The notes: generated by a model not told the origin, from the sequence alone. A stretch of DNA of 64,000 bases from Anderseniella sp963787895 (GCA_963787895.1 CAWBEX010000008.1:248001-312000), one strand, 5' to 3'; numbered from the stretch's first letter, positions 1 to 8,710 are shown. Numbers and translations: made by a program.

Positions 1-518
1 GCATCGTCAATTGTAGTGCCAAGGCGCGTATAATCACCCACTGCATTAATGCTTACGAGTTGGGTATGGCCCCCGGACACCAGCAGCATCAGGTATGGCG
101 GACGCAAACCTTCTGTCAGCCCTGGTGTTAGCGCGTGACCTTCCAGATGATTTACTGCGTAAAGCGCCTTGCCCGACGCCAACGCCAGCGCCTTTGCCGT
201 CATTAACCCGGTCATGACCCCGCCAATCAAACCCGGTCCAGCCGTCACCGCAATCGCGCTGAGGTCATCAAAGCCGCAACTTGCATCAACCATTGCCTGC
301 CCAATCATACGGTCAAGGTGCGAAAGATGTGATCGAGCCGCAATCTCCGGCACCACCCCGCCAAATGGTGCATGCAACGCCGTCTGGGACAAAACCAAAT
401 TGGAGACGATCCTGCCTGAGCCGTCAGTTTGCCGTGCCACAACCGCAGCCGCAGTTTCATCGCACGACGTTTCGATGCCCAAAACCAAGTGCTGTTGTTG
501 ATTGTCGCGGGCAGGCAC
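1..518 (-). CDS. tsaD: tRNA threonylcarbamoyladenosine biosynthesis protein TsaD (N-terminal part; runs off left edge)
   Basis: Reverse-strand translation from a GTG at 518 gives about 172 residues of the Kae1/TsaD family. The start motif LGIETSCDET begins near residue 13, the metal-binding HxxxH is at H124 and H128 (NHLEGH), and LLVSGGHTQL follows. TsaD, with TsaB and TsaE, transfers threonylcarbamoyl to A37 of tRNAs reading ANN codons, in the cytoplasm. The GTG is chosen because GGAAAGG lies about 9 bases upstream and the family's normal N terminus begins a few residues later. The gene diverges from hemC across about 80 bp, an arrangement common in Rhizobiales. The missing C-terminal half lies beyond base 1. 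Confidence 0.95.
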   Translation of the reverse strand, partial: MPARDNQQQHLVLGIETSCDETAAAVVARQTDGSGRIVSNLVLSQTALHAPFGGVVPEIAARSHLSHLDRMIGQAMVDASCGFDDLSAIAVTAGPGLIGGVMTGLMTAKALALASGKALYAVNHLEGHALTPGLTEGLRPPYLMLLVSGGHTQLVSINAVGDYTRLGTTIDD

Positions 519-597
519 GCTACAGACCTTTCCATGAATTGTTTGGCTTGCCTATAATGCCAATCCAACGCTGCCTGTAGCATCGAAAGTAACCTGC

Positions 598-1518
598 TTG
601 CAAACAAGGCCTATCAGAATTGGGACGCGGGGTTCACCGCTCGCGCTGGCACAAGCCCATGAAACCAGGGACCGCCTGGCGAGCATGCATGGCATGGACC
701 CCGCAACAATCGAAGTTGTCGTTATCTCAACAAGCGGTGACCGCATACAGGATCGTTCTCTGGCCGAGATCGGCGGCAAGGGGCTTTTCACGTTTGAACT
801 GGAAGATCAGCTTCATGACGGCCGTATCGACATGGCTGTTCATTCCATGAAAGACATGCCGGCCATTCTCCCGGACGGCCTGGAGATCTCTTGCCTGCTG
901 GAGCGGGAAGATGTCCGCGACGCCTTCTTGTCACCCGTAGTCAAGACAATAGCCGAATTGCCACACGGTGCTATCGTTGGAACTTCATCCGTGCGCCGCG
1001 CTGCCCAGCTGCTGCACATCCGTCCCGATCTGGAGATCGTCCAATTCAGGGGCAATGTGCAAACACGGCTTCGCAAGCTGGATGAAGGCGTGGCACAAGC
1101 AACCTTCCTCGCATGCGCTGGGCTCAACCGGCTCGGAATGGCAGACAAGATTACCAGCGCAATTAGTATTGATGAAATGCTGCCGGCGGTTGCACAAGGC
1201 GCGATTGGCATTGAAATCGCATCGTCGAACAGCCGTGCCCGCGAATTGCTCGAACCACTTAACCACCAGGCAACAAGCATTTGCATTGAAGCCGAGCGGG
1301 CTTTCCTGAAACAGCTGGACGGTTCATGCCGGACTCCGCTCGCAGGAAATGCAACACTTACTGGTGCCACTGTAACCCTGAAAGCAATGGCATTGACTCT
1401 GGACGGCAGGAAAGTATTCCGGATAACCCGCTCTGGTCCAGCCTCTGACGCGGAGGAAATCGGGATTGATGCCGCAGCTGAAATCAGGGCAGCAGCCGGA
1501 CCAGACCTTCAAACATGA
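598..1518 (+). CDS. hemC: porphobilinogen deaminase (hydroxymethylbilane synthase)
   Basis: 306 residues, normal family length. It polymerises four porphobilinogens into hydroxymethylbilane, the third common step of heme synthesis, in the cytoplasm. Seen: N-terminal IRIGTRGSPLALAQA, the HSMKDMP segment, VGTSSVRRAAQL, and the dipyrromethane-cofactor cysteine C244 in LDGSCRTPL. The start is TTG at 598; no in-frame ATG fits and the first residues match the family, but the ribosome site is weak. The stop overlaps the next ATG by four bases (ATGA at 1515-1518), so hemC and hemD are translationally coupled. Confidence 0.97.
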   Translation: MQTRPIRIGTRGSPLALAQAHETRDRLASMHGMDPATIEVVVISTSGDRIQDRSLAEIGGKGLFTFELEDQLHDGRIDMAVHSMKDMPAILPDGLEISCLLEREDVRDAFLSPVVKTIAELPHGAIVGTSSVRRAAQLLHIRPDLEIVQFRGNVQTRLRKLDEGVAQATFLACAGLNRLGMADKITSAISIDEMLPAVAQGAIGIEIASSNSRARELLEPLNHQATSICIEAERAFLKQLDGSCRTPLAGNATLTGATVTLKAMALTLDGRKVFRITRSGPASDAEEIGIDAAAEIRAAAGPDLQT

Positions 1519-3758
1519 TGCATCTGCTCATAACAAGGCCGCGGCCGGATAGTGAGAAGTTCAAGGTCAGGCTGGAGCAAGACAACCGTTTCGAGGTTTC
1601 ACTTGCACCGCTTCTTGCTATTGAGCCTGACCACAGTGCCGTTATACCTGAGCGCCAATGGCAGGCCGTTCTTGTCACCAGCGCCAATGCCCTTTCATCG
1701 CTGGGCACAATTGGCATTCCAGCTGGCCTCACCAACACGCAGATCATGGCGGTTGGTCCGGCAACGGCATCTCTTGCCAGAGAATTTGACTTCACCAAAG
1801 TTGAGCAAGCAAACGGTGATGTGACATCACTTGCCGCCCTGTGCCGCGACAGACTTTCACCAGATGCTGGACCTCTGCTGTACTTGACCGGCAAGCAACG
1901 CTCCGGTGACCTGGCAGCGGACCTGGCCAGGAATGGCTTCGAAATCACCCGGATTGAACTGTACGACGCGGTGCCGGCAGCCAAACTTGCTGCTGAGGTT
2001 GTGACATCAATCAAGGACGGCACAATCAACGCCGTTGCATTGTATTCGCCACGAACTGCTCAAATCTGGGCTCAGCTTGTTGCAAAACATGATTTGCAGG
2101 AAGCGGCATCAAGAATGATGCATTTCTGCCTGTCGACGGCTGTGGCCACAAAGTTGACGGACAAACTCGTAAAGGATGCGACAAAAACAGTGGCATCCAG
2201 ACCAGACGATGATGCTATGATTGCGGCAATCCACGATTTTGCCGAAGAACATGGCTCAATCAACACAAGTCCGGGGGAAACGGTAGATATGGCTAACCGG
2301 AAGAGAACCACTCGCAAGGCGGGCAAGAGCCCTAGACCCACTGTCATAGACGCAGATGCCGTGGAAGTCCCGTCACATGCTGCAGACGCGGCTAAACCTG
2401 AAGAAGCAACCGCCAGGGAGGCTGACCGGGAGCAGCTGGATGCAGCAAACCCGGTTAAAACAACAAAAACTGGCGCAGCCAACAATCAGTCCAGCAAGAG
2501 TGCTGAGACGCCAAAATCCAAACCAGACTCACAAACCGCCGGCAAGAAGAAGGCTGGTAGCAGCCGCAATTTGGTGACCACAGCGATTGTGGCAGCCTTG
2601 CTGGCAGGAGCCGCCGGTGGCAGCTACCTTTATCGCTCTTATGGCGACAAAATCTTCGGATCTACAGAAGCGGCAGCGAACATTGGCGCAATCGAAGGTC
2701 AAGCCATTGAAGCCATTGGCGCGGCCCAATCTGCGAGCGAAAGCGCATCCTCAGCACTCACCCAGGTCAAGGGTCTGTCCGACAAAGTCGCAGCAATTGA
2801 ACAGAAGATTGAAGCACAGCCGGTTAGCATCGGCCTTGACGAGAAGGCGGCCGCAACTCTTTCCGAAGCTGCTGAATTAGCCGGAGCGGCCCGGACAGGT
2901 GTGGAGGAGTTGTCGGCCAGAACAGACAAGATCGAGAATGATCTGACGCTGGCGCGACAGTCCGTAGACAATTTGCGAGGTGCGCTCGAAACTGCATCTG
3001 CCAACGGAGGCGGCGTCGACCAGGCAGAGTTCAGTCTCAAGTTGAAGGAATTGACAGATCGCATCAACAGCATCGAACAAACGCAGGCGGACAAAACAGT
3101 TACGGGCCAGGACCAGGGTCTGGTGGAACAGATCACTTCACTGAAGCAACAGCTGGAAAACACAGGCAAGCACGTCGAAGAACTGGAAACCAAACTGTCC
3201 AACTTGTCAGAGGTAACCCGCTCAGCTAGCCCGTCCGCAGACAGTGTGGCCCAGGCAAATGTGGCTGTGGCTGCACTTGACGCGGCAGTCGCCAATGGCA
3301 ATCCATTCGAAGATCAACTGAAGAAGTTGGAAGTCATTCTCGGTGGGCCCATTGACCTGCCTGCTCTGACAACAAATGCAGCGTTAGGCGTTCCCACAAT
3401 TGAGCAACTCACAAACTCATTGAACAATGTGTCGGTTGCGGACGATAACTCACCTTCTCCAACTGAAACTGCGCCGGGCTTTTGGAGTACCATTTCCGGC
3501 AAGCTGACATCGGTAGTAAAGATCCGAAAGGTGTCCGAAGGTGGCGACTGGGCCGATCGTATCGAGGCAGCAAGAACAGCGATGGCCGCATCAAACATTG
3601 ACACCGCAATTGCGGCGCTTGGCGCCAGCCCGGCGACTGAAACTCCGCAAAGCTTGGTTGACTGGCTGAGCGATGCTCGCAGGCACCTGGAAACCCGCAA
3701 GGCATTACAATTGCTTCCTCAAATCATATTCAGCCGTGTTCCGGCTGCAAACCAGTGA
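1515..3758 (+). CDS. hemD: Fused uroporphyrinogen-III synthase (HemD) and Mic60/mitofilin-like membrane protein
   Basis: One open frame of 747 residues carries two proteins that are separate genes in most relatives. Residues 1 to about 245 look like HemD, which cyclises hydroxymethylbilane with D-ring inversion (LLITRPRPDSEKF start, LVTSANAL, YLTGKQRSGDL). Residues about 260-350 are a polar Lys/Ala/Thr linker, 353-374 a single membrane span, about 395-580 a heptad-rich coiled coil, and 600-747 resemble the C-terminal region of alphaproteobacterial mitofilin (COG4223). Mic60-like proteins are known next to hem genes in alphaproteobacteria and are implicated in shaping intracytoplasmic membrane. 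An internal ATG at 2289 (M259) preceded by GGGGGA could still give the membrane protein alone. No stop separates the halves. The fusion is seen directly; separate or joint expression is inference. Confidence 0.85.
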   Translation: MMHLLITRPRPDSEKFKVRLEQDNRFEVSLAPLLAIEPDHSAVIPERQWQAVLVTSANALSSLGTIGIPAGLTNTQIMAVGPATASLAREFDFTKVEQANGDVTSLAALCRDRLSPDAGPLLYLTGKQRSGDLAADLARNGFEITRIELYDAVPAAKLAAEVVTSIKDGTINAVALYSPRTAQIWAQLVAKHDLQEAASRMMHFCLSTAVATKLTDKLVKDATKTVASRPDDDAMIAAIHDFAEEHGSINTSPGETVDMANRKRTTRKAGKSPRPTVIDADAVEVPSHAADAAKPEEATAREADREQLDAANPVKTTKTGAANNQSSKSAETPKSKPDSQTAGKKKAGSSRNLVTTAIVAALLAGAAGGSYLYRSYGDKIFGSTEAAANIGAIEGQAIEAIGAAQSASESASSALTQVKGLSDKVAAIEQKIEAQPVSIGLDEKAAATLSEAAELAGAARTGVEELSARTDKIENDLTLARQSVDNLRGALETASANGGGVDQAEFSLKLKELTDRINSIEQTQADKTVTGQDQGLVEQITSLKQQLENTGKHVEELETKLSNLSEVTRSASPSADSVAQANVAVAALDAAVANGNPFEDQLKKLEVILGGPIDLPALTTNAALGVPTIEQLTNSLNNVSVADDNSPSPTETAPGFWSTISGKLTSVVKIRKVSEGGDWADRIEAARTAMAASNIDTAIAALGASPATETPQSLVDWLSDARRHLETRKALQLLPQIIFSRVPAANQ
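2273..2291 (+). promoter_or_regulatory. Possible internal ribosome binding site and start for the Mic60-like half
   Basis: GGGGGA at 2273-2278 lies ten bases before the ATG at 2289-2291, in frame inside the hemD fusion. The residues after it (MANRKRTTRK) look like a normal N terminus for a stand-alone mitofilin-like protein. Reinitiation here would yield a 489-residue protein lacking HemD. Confidence 0.45.
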
Positions 3759-3780
3759 CGCCCAGCAGGGGGCTGATTGC

Positions 3781-5448
3781 ATGATCTCACTTCTCATTCG
3801 CTTCTTTGGACTGGTTGTACTGGCAGCCGCCTTTGCCTGGCTGGCGGACCAGCCGGGAGATCTGAAGTTGCGCTGGCTCGGTTACGAGATCGAAACGTCA
3901 CTGCTGGCGGCCACCATTGCCTTGTTTGCCTTTGGACTGGCTTGCTGGATGATCTGGTCCCTGCTGATGTGGGTCCTGGACAGGCCAGGCGCGTTCGGCA
4001 GCTGGTTCAAATCACGACGCCAGGCAAAAGGCCGCGAAGCATTGTCCAGCGGACTGATCGCTGTTGCAGCAGGCGACAGAGATGGTGCGCAGTCCCACGC
4101 AAAGACAGCCGCAGCGATTCTTGGTGATGACCCGATGGCAAAACTGCTCAGCGCGCAGGCTGCGCAACTGCGGGGAGACAGCACTCAGGTGAAGCGCCTG
4201 TTTGAAGAAATGGCACAGCATCCCGATACAAGGCTCCTCGGCTTGCGCGGCTTGCACACCGAAGCTGTCCGCCAATCTGACAAGAAGCGGGCCCTGGCAC
4301 TGGCTGAGGAAGCCGTCAGGTTGAATCCCAAGGTATCATGGGCCAGCCAGGCACTCTTGTCCTATCAGTCTGCCAATCAGGACTGGGCCGCAATTGACCG
4401 TACCATTGACCAGCAGGCATCTGCGAAGCTGATTGACAAGCCAATTGCCAATGCCAAGCGTGCCGCTGTTCTGACCGCCCGCGCGCAGGAAACCGATGGC
4501 AAGAGTTCAGATGAAACCGTTCAGCTGGCTCTGAGAGCCCACAAACTTGATCCTTCATTGGTGCCAGCTGCACTCATAGCATCCAGGCAGTTGAGTTTGG
4601 CTGGTTCTTTGAGAAAGGCGTCCAGGATTCTGGAAAAGACCTGGAAACTGTCACCCCACCCAGATCTTGCTGAAGCCTATGCCCATCTACGCGCAGGTGA
4701 TTCCGCCCTGGACAGACTGAGAAGGGTGAGATCGCTGGTCGGCAAGTCGGGTGGAATTGAAGGTGCCGTGGCAATAGCTGCAGCAGGTATCGAGGCATTG
4801 GAGTGGAAAGTTGCCCGCGAAGCATTGCAACCATTTGCTCACGACCGGCCGCAAGCCCGGATATGCGGGTTGATGGCCGAGATCGAAGAGGGTGAATTTG
4901 GCGACAAGGGCAGGGCACGGGAGTGGCTGGCCCGCGCTGTACGTGCGCCGCGCGATCCTGCCTGGACCGCTGATGGTTATGTGGCGCAAAGCTGGTTGCC
5001 CGTTTCTCCTGTTACAGGAGAACTGGCTGCGTTCACCTGGAAAGTCCCTGTAGAGGGCATTGCTTACGATAGCGCTGAACAACCTCTTCCCGGTGAGGCA
5101 GACGAAGACGATGCCGTGCCTGGTGATGATGCGGTATTGGTTGCCTCCAACGACGACGATCAAGCGCCTGACGTCAACACTTCACATGAAGACGTCGACG
5201 CAAGTAATGAAGATGATCTGGAAGATCAGGAACCTGAAGAAATTGAAGATATCGCGCAGCCGGATGCACCAGTTGAAGTCCCTGACCATGACGCGGCCAA
5301 CACTTCAAAAATCAAACACGCAGACGATAGTACGCTAGACAGCCCGGATGACGGACGGGCAGGCAGGCAGGTAACTTCCCGGCAACCCGATGACCCCGGC
5401 ATTGATGAAGCAACGGAGCCTGACGAGCGCAAAAAGGGTTGGCTTTGA
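3781..5448 (+). CDS. HemY-type TPR membrane protein
   Basis: 555 residues with two N-terminal membrane spans (about 4-22 and 40-66), then a cytoplasmic TPR-type helical region typical of the HemY N-terminal family, and a long acidic tail from about residue 430 rich in Asp/Glu. The family sits in heme operons and is proposed to organise the late pathway; its exact role is unsettled, and it is not the protoporphyrinogen oxidase also called HemY. An ATG at 3781 is preferred over an earlier in-frame codon because CAGGGGGC lies just upstream and the hydrophobic N terminus begins at once. It follows the hemD fusion by 22 bases, so it is last in the operon. Confidence 0.85.
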   Translation: MISLLIRFFGLVVLAAAFAWLADQPGDLKLRWLGYEIETSLLAATIALFAFGLACWMIWSLLMWVLDRPGAFGSWFKSRRQAKGREALSSGLIAVAAGDRDGAQSHAKTAAAILGDDPMAKLLSAQAAQLRGDSTQVKRLFEEMAQHPDTRLLGLRGLHTEAVRQSDKKRALALAEEAVRLNPKVSWASQALLSYQSANQDWAAIDRTIDQQASAKLIDKPIANAKRAAVLTARAQETDGKSSDETVQLALRAHKLDPSLVPAALIASRQLSLAGSLRKASRILEKTWKLSPHPDLAEAYAHLRAGDSALDRLRRVRSLVGKSGGIEGAVAIAAAGIEALEWKVAREALQPFAHDRPQARICGLMAEIEEGEFGDKGRAREWLARAVRAPRDPAWTADGYVAQSWLPVSPVTGELAAFTWKVPVEGIAYDSAEQPLPGEADEDDAVPGDDAVLVASNDDDQAPDVNTSHEDVDASNEDDLEDQEPEEIEDIAQPDAPVEVPDHDAANTSKIKHADDSTLDSPDDGRAGRQVTSRQPDDPGIDEATEPDERKKGWL

Positions 5449-5503
5449 GTGTTGAAAGATTAACCTCTTGACTGTATTGCTCGTGATTAGAAATTCGCTC
5501 CAG

Positions 5504-5555
5504 GCCGCAATAGCTCAGTTGATAGAGTACATCTTTCGCGATTGGGTGCTCTATC
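5504..5555 (+). other. tRNA 5'-half relic with an inverted repeat
   Basis: Bases 5504-5531 read like the acceptor strand, D arm and start of the anticodon arm of a tRNA (GCCGC, then TAGCTCAGTTGATAGAG), closely resembling the intact tRNA-Thr 120 bp downstream. The T arm and 3' acceptor strand are missing. Instead GATAGAGTAC at 5521-5530 is mirrored by GTGCTCTATC at 5546-5555, making a hairpin with one wobble pair. It cannot fold as a complete tRNA. Confidence 0.6.
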
Positions 5556-5627
5556 AAAATTTACTCACCATGATCAGTGAGTTAGATTTTTTGGTTCAGT
5601 GCGTGTATGGTTTGAGTACGGGATTTG

Positions 5628-5703
5628 GCCGCTTTAGCTCAGCTGGTAGAGCATCGCATTCGTAATGCGGGGGTCAGGTGTTCGAGTCACCTAAGCGGCA
5701 CCA
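5628..5703 (+). tRNA. tRNA-Thr (anticodon CGT), CCA encoded
   Basis: Complete cloverleaf: acceptor GCCGCTT pairs with AAGCGGC; D arm GCTC/GAGC; anticodon stem TCGCA/TGCGG around loop TTCGTAA, giving anticodon CGT for ACG codons; T arm AGGTG with TTCGAGT loop and CACCT. Discriminator A at 5700 is followed by an encoded CCA (5701-5703). Confidence 0.97.
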
Positions 5704-6204
5704 TTTTCCTGTATATGACCCCCACTCACACCCCCGGGGTACCCGAGATGCGCCAACCTAGTGGTGCGTCAACCGACTTTGTACTCCATACACATTCACT
5801 ACACAGAGCCTTCAGTCAGACTTGTTTACTTGCAAGTGCTGAACCAGCACCAATTCTAAGATATTTGCGTCTTGTGGAATGGCAGCAATGCGGACCTTTC
5901 AGACATTCGACAATGTGCCTTCGATATCCGGTTTTGGCGCATCGCGATATTGAATTGTTCTCAGGAAATGCAAGGTCAGATGAGACATAATGCAATCGCG
6001 AACTCTGAGCGATGGTTCATGTCTGTTCACTCGCATTGGAATGGTTCGGGCACGCTGATCATCACCCACATCGTCACAAGAGACTTGAAAATGAGAAAAT
6101 TGTTGACCGGTTCTGTCGGACCTTCTTGAAGAGGTGCCTCTTCACCCCCATATCTTACTACACGCTCTGCAATAAGAGCGGTTGTCAGCTCTGCAATTTG
6201 AGCG
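5704..6204. other. Gene-free stretch
   Basis: I find no convincing coding frame, RNA gene or clear terminator in these 500 bases. The short open frames present have neither ribosome sites nor recognisable protein character. Confidence 0.5.
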
Positions 6205-6432
6205 ATGGACGAAATCATGGAAAATCTCATGCAAAATAAAAACGCTGTCTTCGGCGCCATTGCCGTTGCGATCGTGCTGGCCATAGTCGGCTGGTACGGC
6301 GGCTGGTTTGGTAGTCATACCCAGAAAGAGGTTATGACACCAACTACCACCACGGAACAACCTGCGACTGCCGCACCAACAACAACTGAGCAGGGCCCGG
6401 CCACTACCGCGCCAGCAACAACTACACAGTGA
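6205..6432 (+). CDS. Small single-span membrane protein with Thr/Ala/Pro-rich tail
   Basis: 75 residues: a short charged head, one hydrophobic span at about residues 14-35 ending in a Gly/Trp-rich turn (WYGGWFG), then a tail made almost only of Thr, Ala, Pro, Glu and Gln. The tail resembles low-complexity extracytoplasmic linkers of small envelope proteins. A second ATG at 6217 has GGACGA upstream and may be the true start. No family recognised; no close neighbour suggests a job. The sharply biased yet ordered composition (charged, hydrophobic, PAT tail) argues for a real gene. Confidence 0.55.
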   Translation: MDEIMENLMQNKNAVFGAIAVAIVLAIVGWYGGWFGSHTQKEVMTPTTTTEQPATAAPTTTEQGPATTAPATTTQ

Positions 6433-6876
6433 ACGAGCAAGCTTTGGTGGCACCTCGGTATGTGGCTGAGGTCCACTGAAGTGAAGCGTGATTGGTCCAA
6501 GGCCTGGTTCTTGAGTGGTGTTATGTGAGCAAGACGGTTGCGAAGGCGGCTTTCACTCGTTGCAGCACAGATCATACGATTTCCGGAGATACGGACGTCA
6601 GCAACGCGAACCAAGCGACAGTGGACATTGGATGCACGAGTGCTCAATTTTTGACACTTTGCAGACGCGCCATGTGCATCACAAAATGAATACGGCACCA
6701 CCTGGGCAACTGCCTTTTCTCACCCCAGTCAGACATTGAGCGATACACATGCCGCCACTTTTAGTCCTGTCGGCATTAACCTGCATCAATGCCAGGTTCA
6801 CAGCAGCAATCCATTGTGATGCCACCATCAATCTAGTGCCAGCCGGCACAGAGATGCAGTTCACAGGAGACGAAAA
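6433..6876. other. Gene-free stretch
   Basis: About 440 bases without a supportable gene on either strand. The 3' end carries the promoter region and the ribosome site (CAGGAGACG) of the DUF1344 gene. Confidence 0.5.
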
Positions 6877-7131
6877 ATGAAACGCCTTATTATCCCAGCG
6901 ATGGCCATTCTGATGCCTCTGACAGCAAGCGGCGCATTTGCAGCTTCAGTCACCAAAGAGATCAAGAGCATGGATACCACAGCCCATACCGTGACTCTCA
7001 ACGATGATGCCGTGTACGTCTTTCCAGCTGACTATGATCTGTCAACACTGAAAGCTGGCGAAAAGGTTGAAATCACCTTCGAAGCCATTGACGGAAAGAA
7101 CCAGGCGACAGAAGTCAGATCATCAATGTAG
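6877..7131 (+). CDS. DUF1344 family secreted protein
   Basis: 84 residues: Sec signal peptide (about 1-22, ending AFA before AS) followed by a small beta-rich domain with the family pattern of an IKSMD...HTVTLND strand pair, a FPADYDLSTLKAGEKVEITFE core and a short end. DUF1344 proteins are small periplasmic proteins of unknown function common in Rhizobiales. A strong ribosome site, AGGAGACGAAAA, fixes the ATG. A 12-bp hairpin follows the stop and may end the transcript, so this looks monocistronic. Confidence 0.85.
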   Translation: MKRLIIPAMAILMPLTASGAFAASVTKEIKSMDTTAHTVTLNDDAVYVFPADYDLSTLKAGEKVEITFEAIDGKNQATEVRSSM

Positions 7132-7144
7132 GCAAATGAAATTT

Positions 7145-7174
7145 GCTCGGTCAACCGACGCAGGTTGACCGGGC
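7145..7174 (+). terminator. Stem-loop after the DUF1344 gene, without a T tract
   Basis: GCTCGGTCAACC at 7145-7156 pairs with GGTTGACCGGGC at 7163-7174 (one G-T pair, six-base loop). It starts 13 bases after the stop. No run of T follows, so it may be a stabilising 3' end or a weak terminator. Confidence 0.5.
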
Positions 7175-7382
7175 AGTTACCAAGTGCTGACAATAAAAAT
7201 TGATCTGACCGAAGTTCGAGCGAGCGATGTGACCCAGCGGGTAATGGGGCAGATGGTGCATGAAGCAAGACAAGGCAATTGCGATCTAGCGACCCCGTAG
7301 TCACTGCAGCGACGCAGCCATTATCGTTGCCAACCGAATTAGTGCCGCAATCCCTACCTTCAAACAACAGGAGACAATCATC

Positions 7383-7526
7383 ATGGCCAAAGGTCAGATG
7401 CGCGGTAATCGCGAAACCAAGAAGCCAAAACAAGTGAAGAAGGCAGTGGACTCTGCACCTTCGAACGGTCTCACCAAAGGCAAATTGCATGTAGCCGGTG
7501 GCAAGTTAAACAATGGCAAGAAATGA
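7383..7526 (+). CDS. Small basic protein, 47 residues, unknown function
   Basis: ATG at 7383 with AGGAGAC upstream gives a 47-residue, Lys/Gly/Asn-rich protein beginning MAKGQMRGNRETKKPK and ending in a Lys pair. Similar short cationic proteins occur across Rhizobiales as conserved hypotheticals; no function is known to me. There is no membrane span or cysteine. The good ribosome site and compact basic composition support a real gene despite its size. Confidence 0.65.
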   Translation: MAKGQMRGNRETKKPKQVKKAVDSAPSNGLTKGKLHVAGGKLNNGKK

Positions 7527-7536
7527 AATCTCGACC

Positions 7537-7860
7537 ATGACCTCTCGCAATATTGAAGGCACGCGCACGGTCACGAAAAAGTTCAATGAATCTCATCTGG
7601 ACGGATTGCAACCGGCAAGCAATCACCAGGTGGTTGCTGTGGACAAGACAGTGCCCAGCCAGTCATCAATCTCATACTTGCACATAATCGGATTGTTGGC
7701 GGTTGCGAGCGCAGTGATCATGCTAACGCAGTTGCACGTCCCTCGGACAATCCTGGTTGATCTGAATTTCACAATTATTGAGAAAACCAATACCCAGTGG
7801 CCACTCAGGGGTGCAATTTCCACAGATACTTGTCGCCACCGGCAATGCTTTGGCATCTAA
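7537..7860 (+). CDS. Uncertain hypothetical ORF with one membrane span
   Basis: 107 residues from ATG 7537. A hydrophobic segment near residues 46-67 (YLHIIGLLAVASAVIMLTQL) could span the membrane. The rest is not recognised, the ribosome site is poor, and the end (TCRHRQCFGI) looks like read-through into noncoding sequence. An earlier in-frame ATG at 7513 overlaps the small basic gene. Listed because it is the only candidate in the interval. Confidence 0.25.
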   Translation: MTSRNIEGTRTVTKKFNESHLDGLQPASNHQVVAVDKTVPSQSSISYLHIIGLLAVASAVIMLTQLHVPRTILVDLNFTIIEKTNTQWPLRGAISTDTCRHRQCFGI

Positions 7861-7914
7861 CCAAGATACTACACGCTGCGTTGCTTGCAATTTTGACCGG
7901 TACAGGAACTCAAG

Positions 7915-8187
7915 ATGATGACGCTAAACTTTCCGAACCCCAGTCGCCATTACGATAAATCCAGGCAGAGTATTCGCTTTTCCGGGTATGACGGGGCGTT
8001 TGAGGTCTTGTTCCGTGTCGATCTAGATGCGCTTCCAGTGCAGGAAAAAAAGCGCCGGGTACTTGGTGAAAAAGACTATCTCTCAGCGTTTGATCGGTTC
8101 CGAAAATCGATTCAAGATGTAGCGGGTCTAGCGTATTCTCGCGGCCGCAAGGACATCTATTGGCTGACGGCAAATGATTTCAAATAG
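7915..8187 (+). CDS. DUF1488 family protein
   Basis: 90 residues. The opening MTLNFPNPSRHYDKSR...IRFSGYDGAFEVLFRV matches the DUF1488 pattern (NPSRxYD followed by xVRFxGYD and a beta strand), and the helix EKDYLSAFDRFR with the C-terminal YWLTANDF end also fits. The family is small, cytoplasmic and of unknown function. ATG 7915 follows AGGAACTCAAG; the adjacent ATG at 7918 is equally possible. It stands alone between gene-poor stretches. Confidence 0.8.
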   Translation: MMTLNFPNPSRHYDKSRQSIRFSGYDGAFEVLFRVDLDALPVQEKKRRVLGEKDYLSAFDRFRKSIQDVAGLAYSRGRKDIYWLTANDFK

Positions 8188-8270
8188 CGATGACAGGAAT
8201 AACAATGGGTGAGCGATCGCAATCGCTCAAGCCGTCTCCGCCACTCTCATTTTTCTTCAGGCAACTGTCC

Positions 8271-8543
8271 TCAGACATGTACATGCACAGCGTCTTGCGA
8301 GGGAACGGCAGGCATGCATGAAGACTGCAGCTCCAGAACTCGACCGTCATCGGTTCGTAGCTGCAGGTTCGCAAGTTGGAAAATTGCACCAAGCACTCTG
8401 GCTGAGCAGCGAAGTTCACTATTGCAAGTTAGGTCAGAATTACGCGTCAAGTAGCCATCAAGATCGTGGAAGGCCCTAGCAAGATCCTTGCCTCGCTGGA
8501 CCAGTGTACCTTCGCCAGAAATGCCTCCACGATCTTCCATCAT
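8271..8543 (-). CDS. Hypothetical protein, 90 residues
   Basis: Reverse-strand frame with a good ribosome site (AAAGGATGTTGA before ATG 8543; a second ATG follows at 8540). The sequence has an amphipathic, mildly acidic character (GTLVQRGKDLARAFHDLDGYL, then RVLGAIFQLANLQLRTDDGRVLELQ) suggesting a small soluble helical protein. I do not recognise a family. It shares strand with the 78-residue gene upstream and could be co-transcribed with it across about 170 bp. Confidence 0.45.
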   Translation of the reverse strand: MMEDRGGISGEGTLVQRGKDLARAFHDLDGYLTRNSDLTCNSELRCSARVLGAIFQLANLQLRTDDGRVLELQSSCMPAVPSQDAVHVHV

Positions 8544-8710
8544 TCAACATCCTTTGCTAGGTCAATATCGGCAGTGCGAGCTGTTGATCTGCCCGCAAGA
8601 CCACTGCAAGCATATGCGGGTCCGCCACGAGGAACTGTGTCTTTGCCACTACTTGCTGGCAATGAATTGAGTTGAGACATGCCGCGCTTGGAATTGATCC
8701 GGCTGGCGAG

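Noticed and set aside
7513..7860. 115-residue ORF as a confident gene
   Set aside because: Overlaps the better supported small basic gene, has no ribosome site and an implausible C terminus. Kept only as a low-confidence entry from the later ATG.
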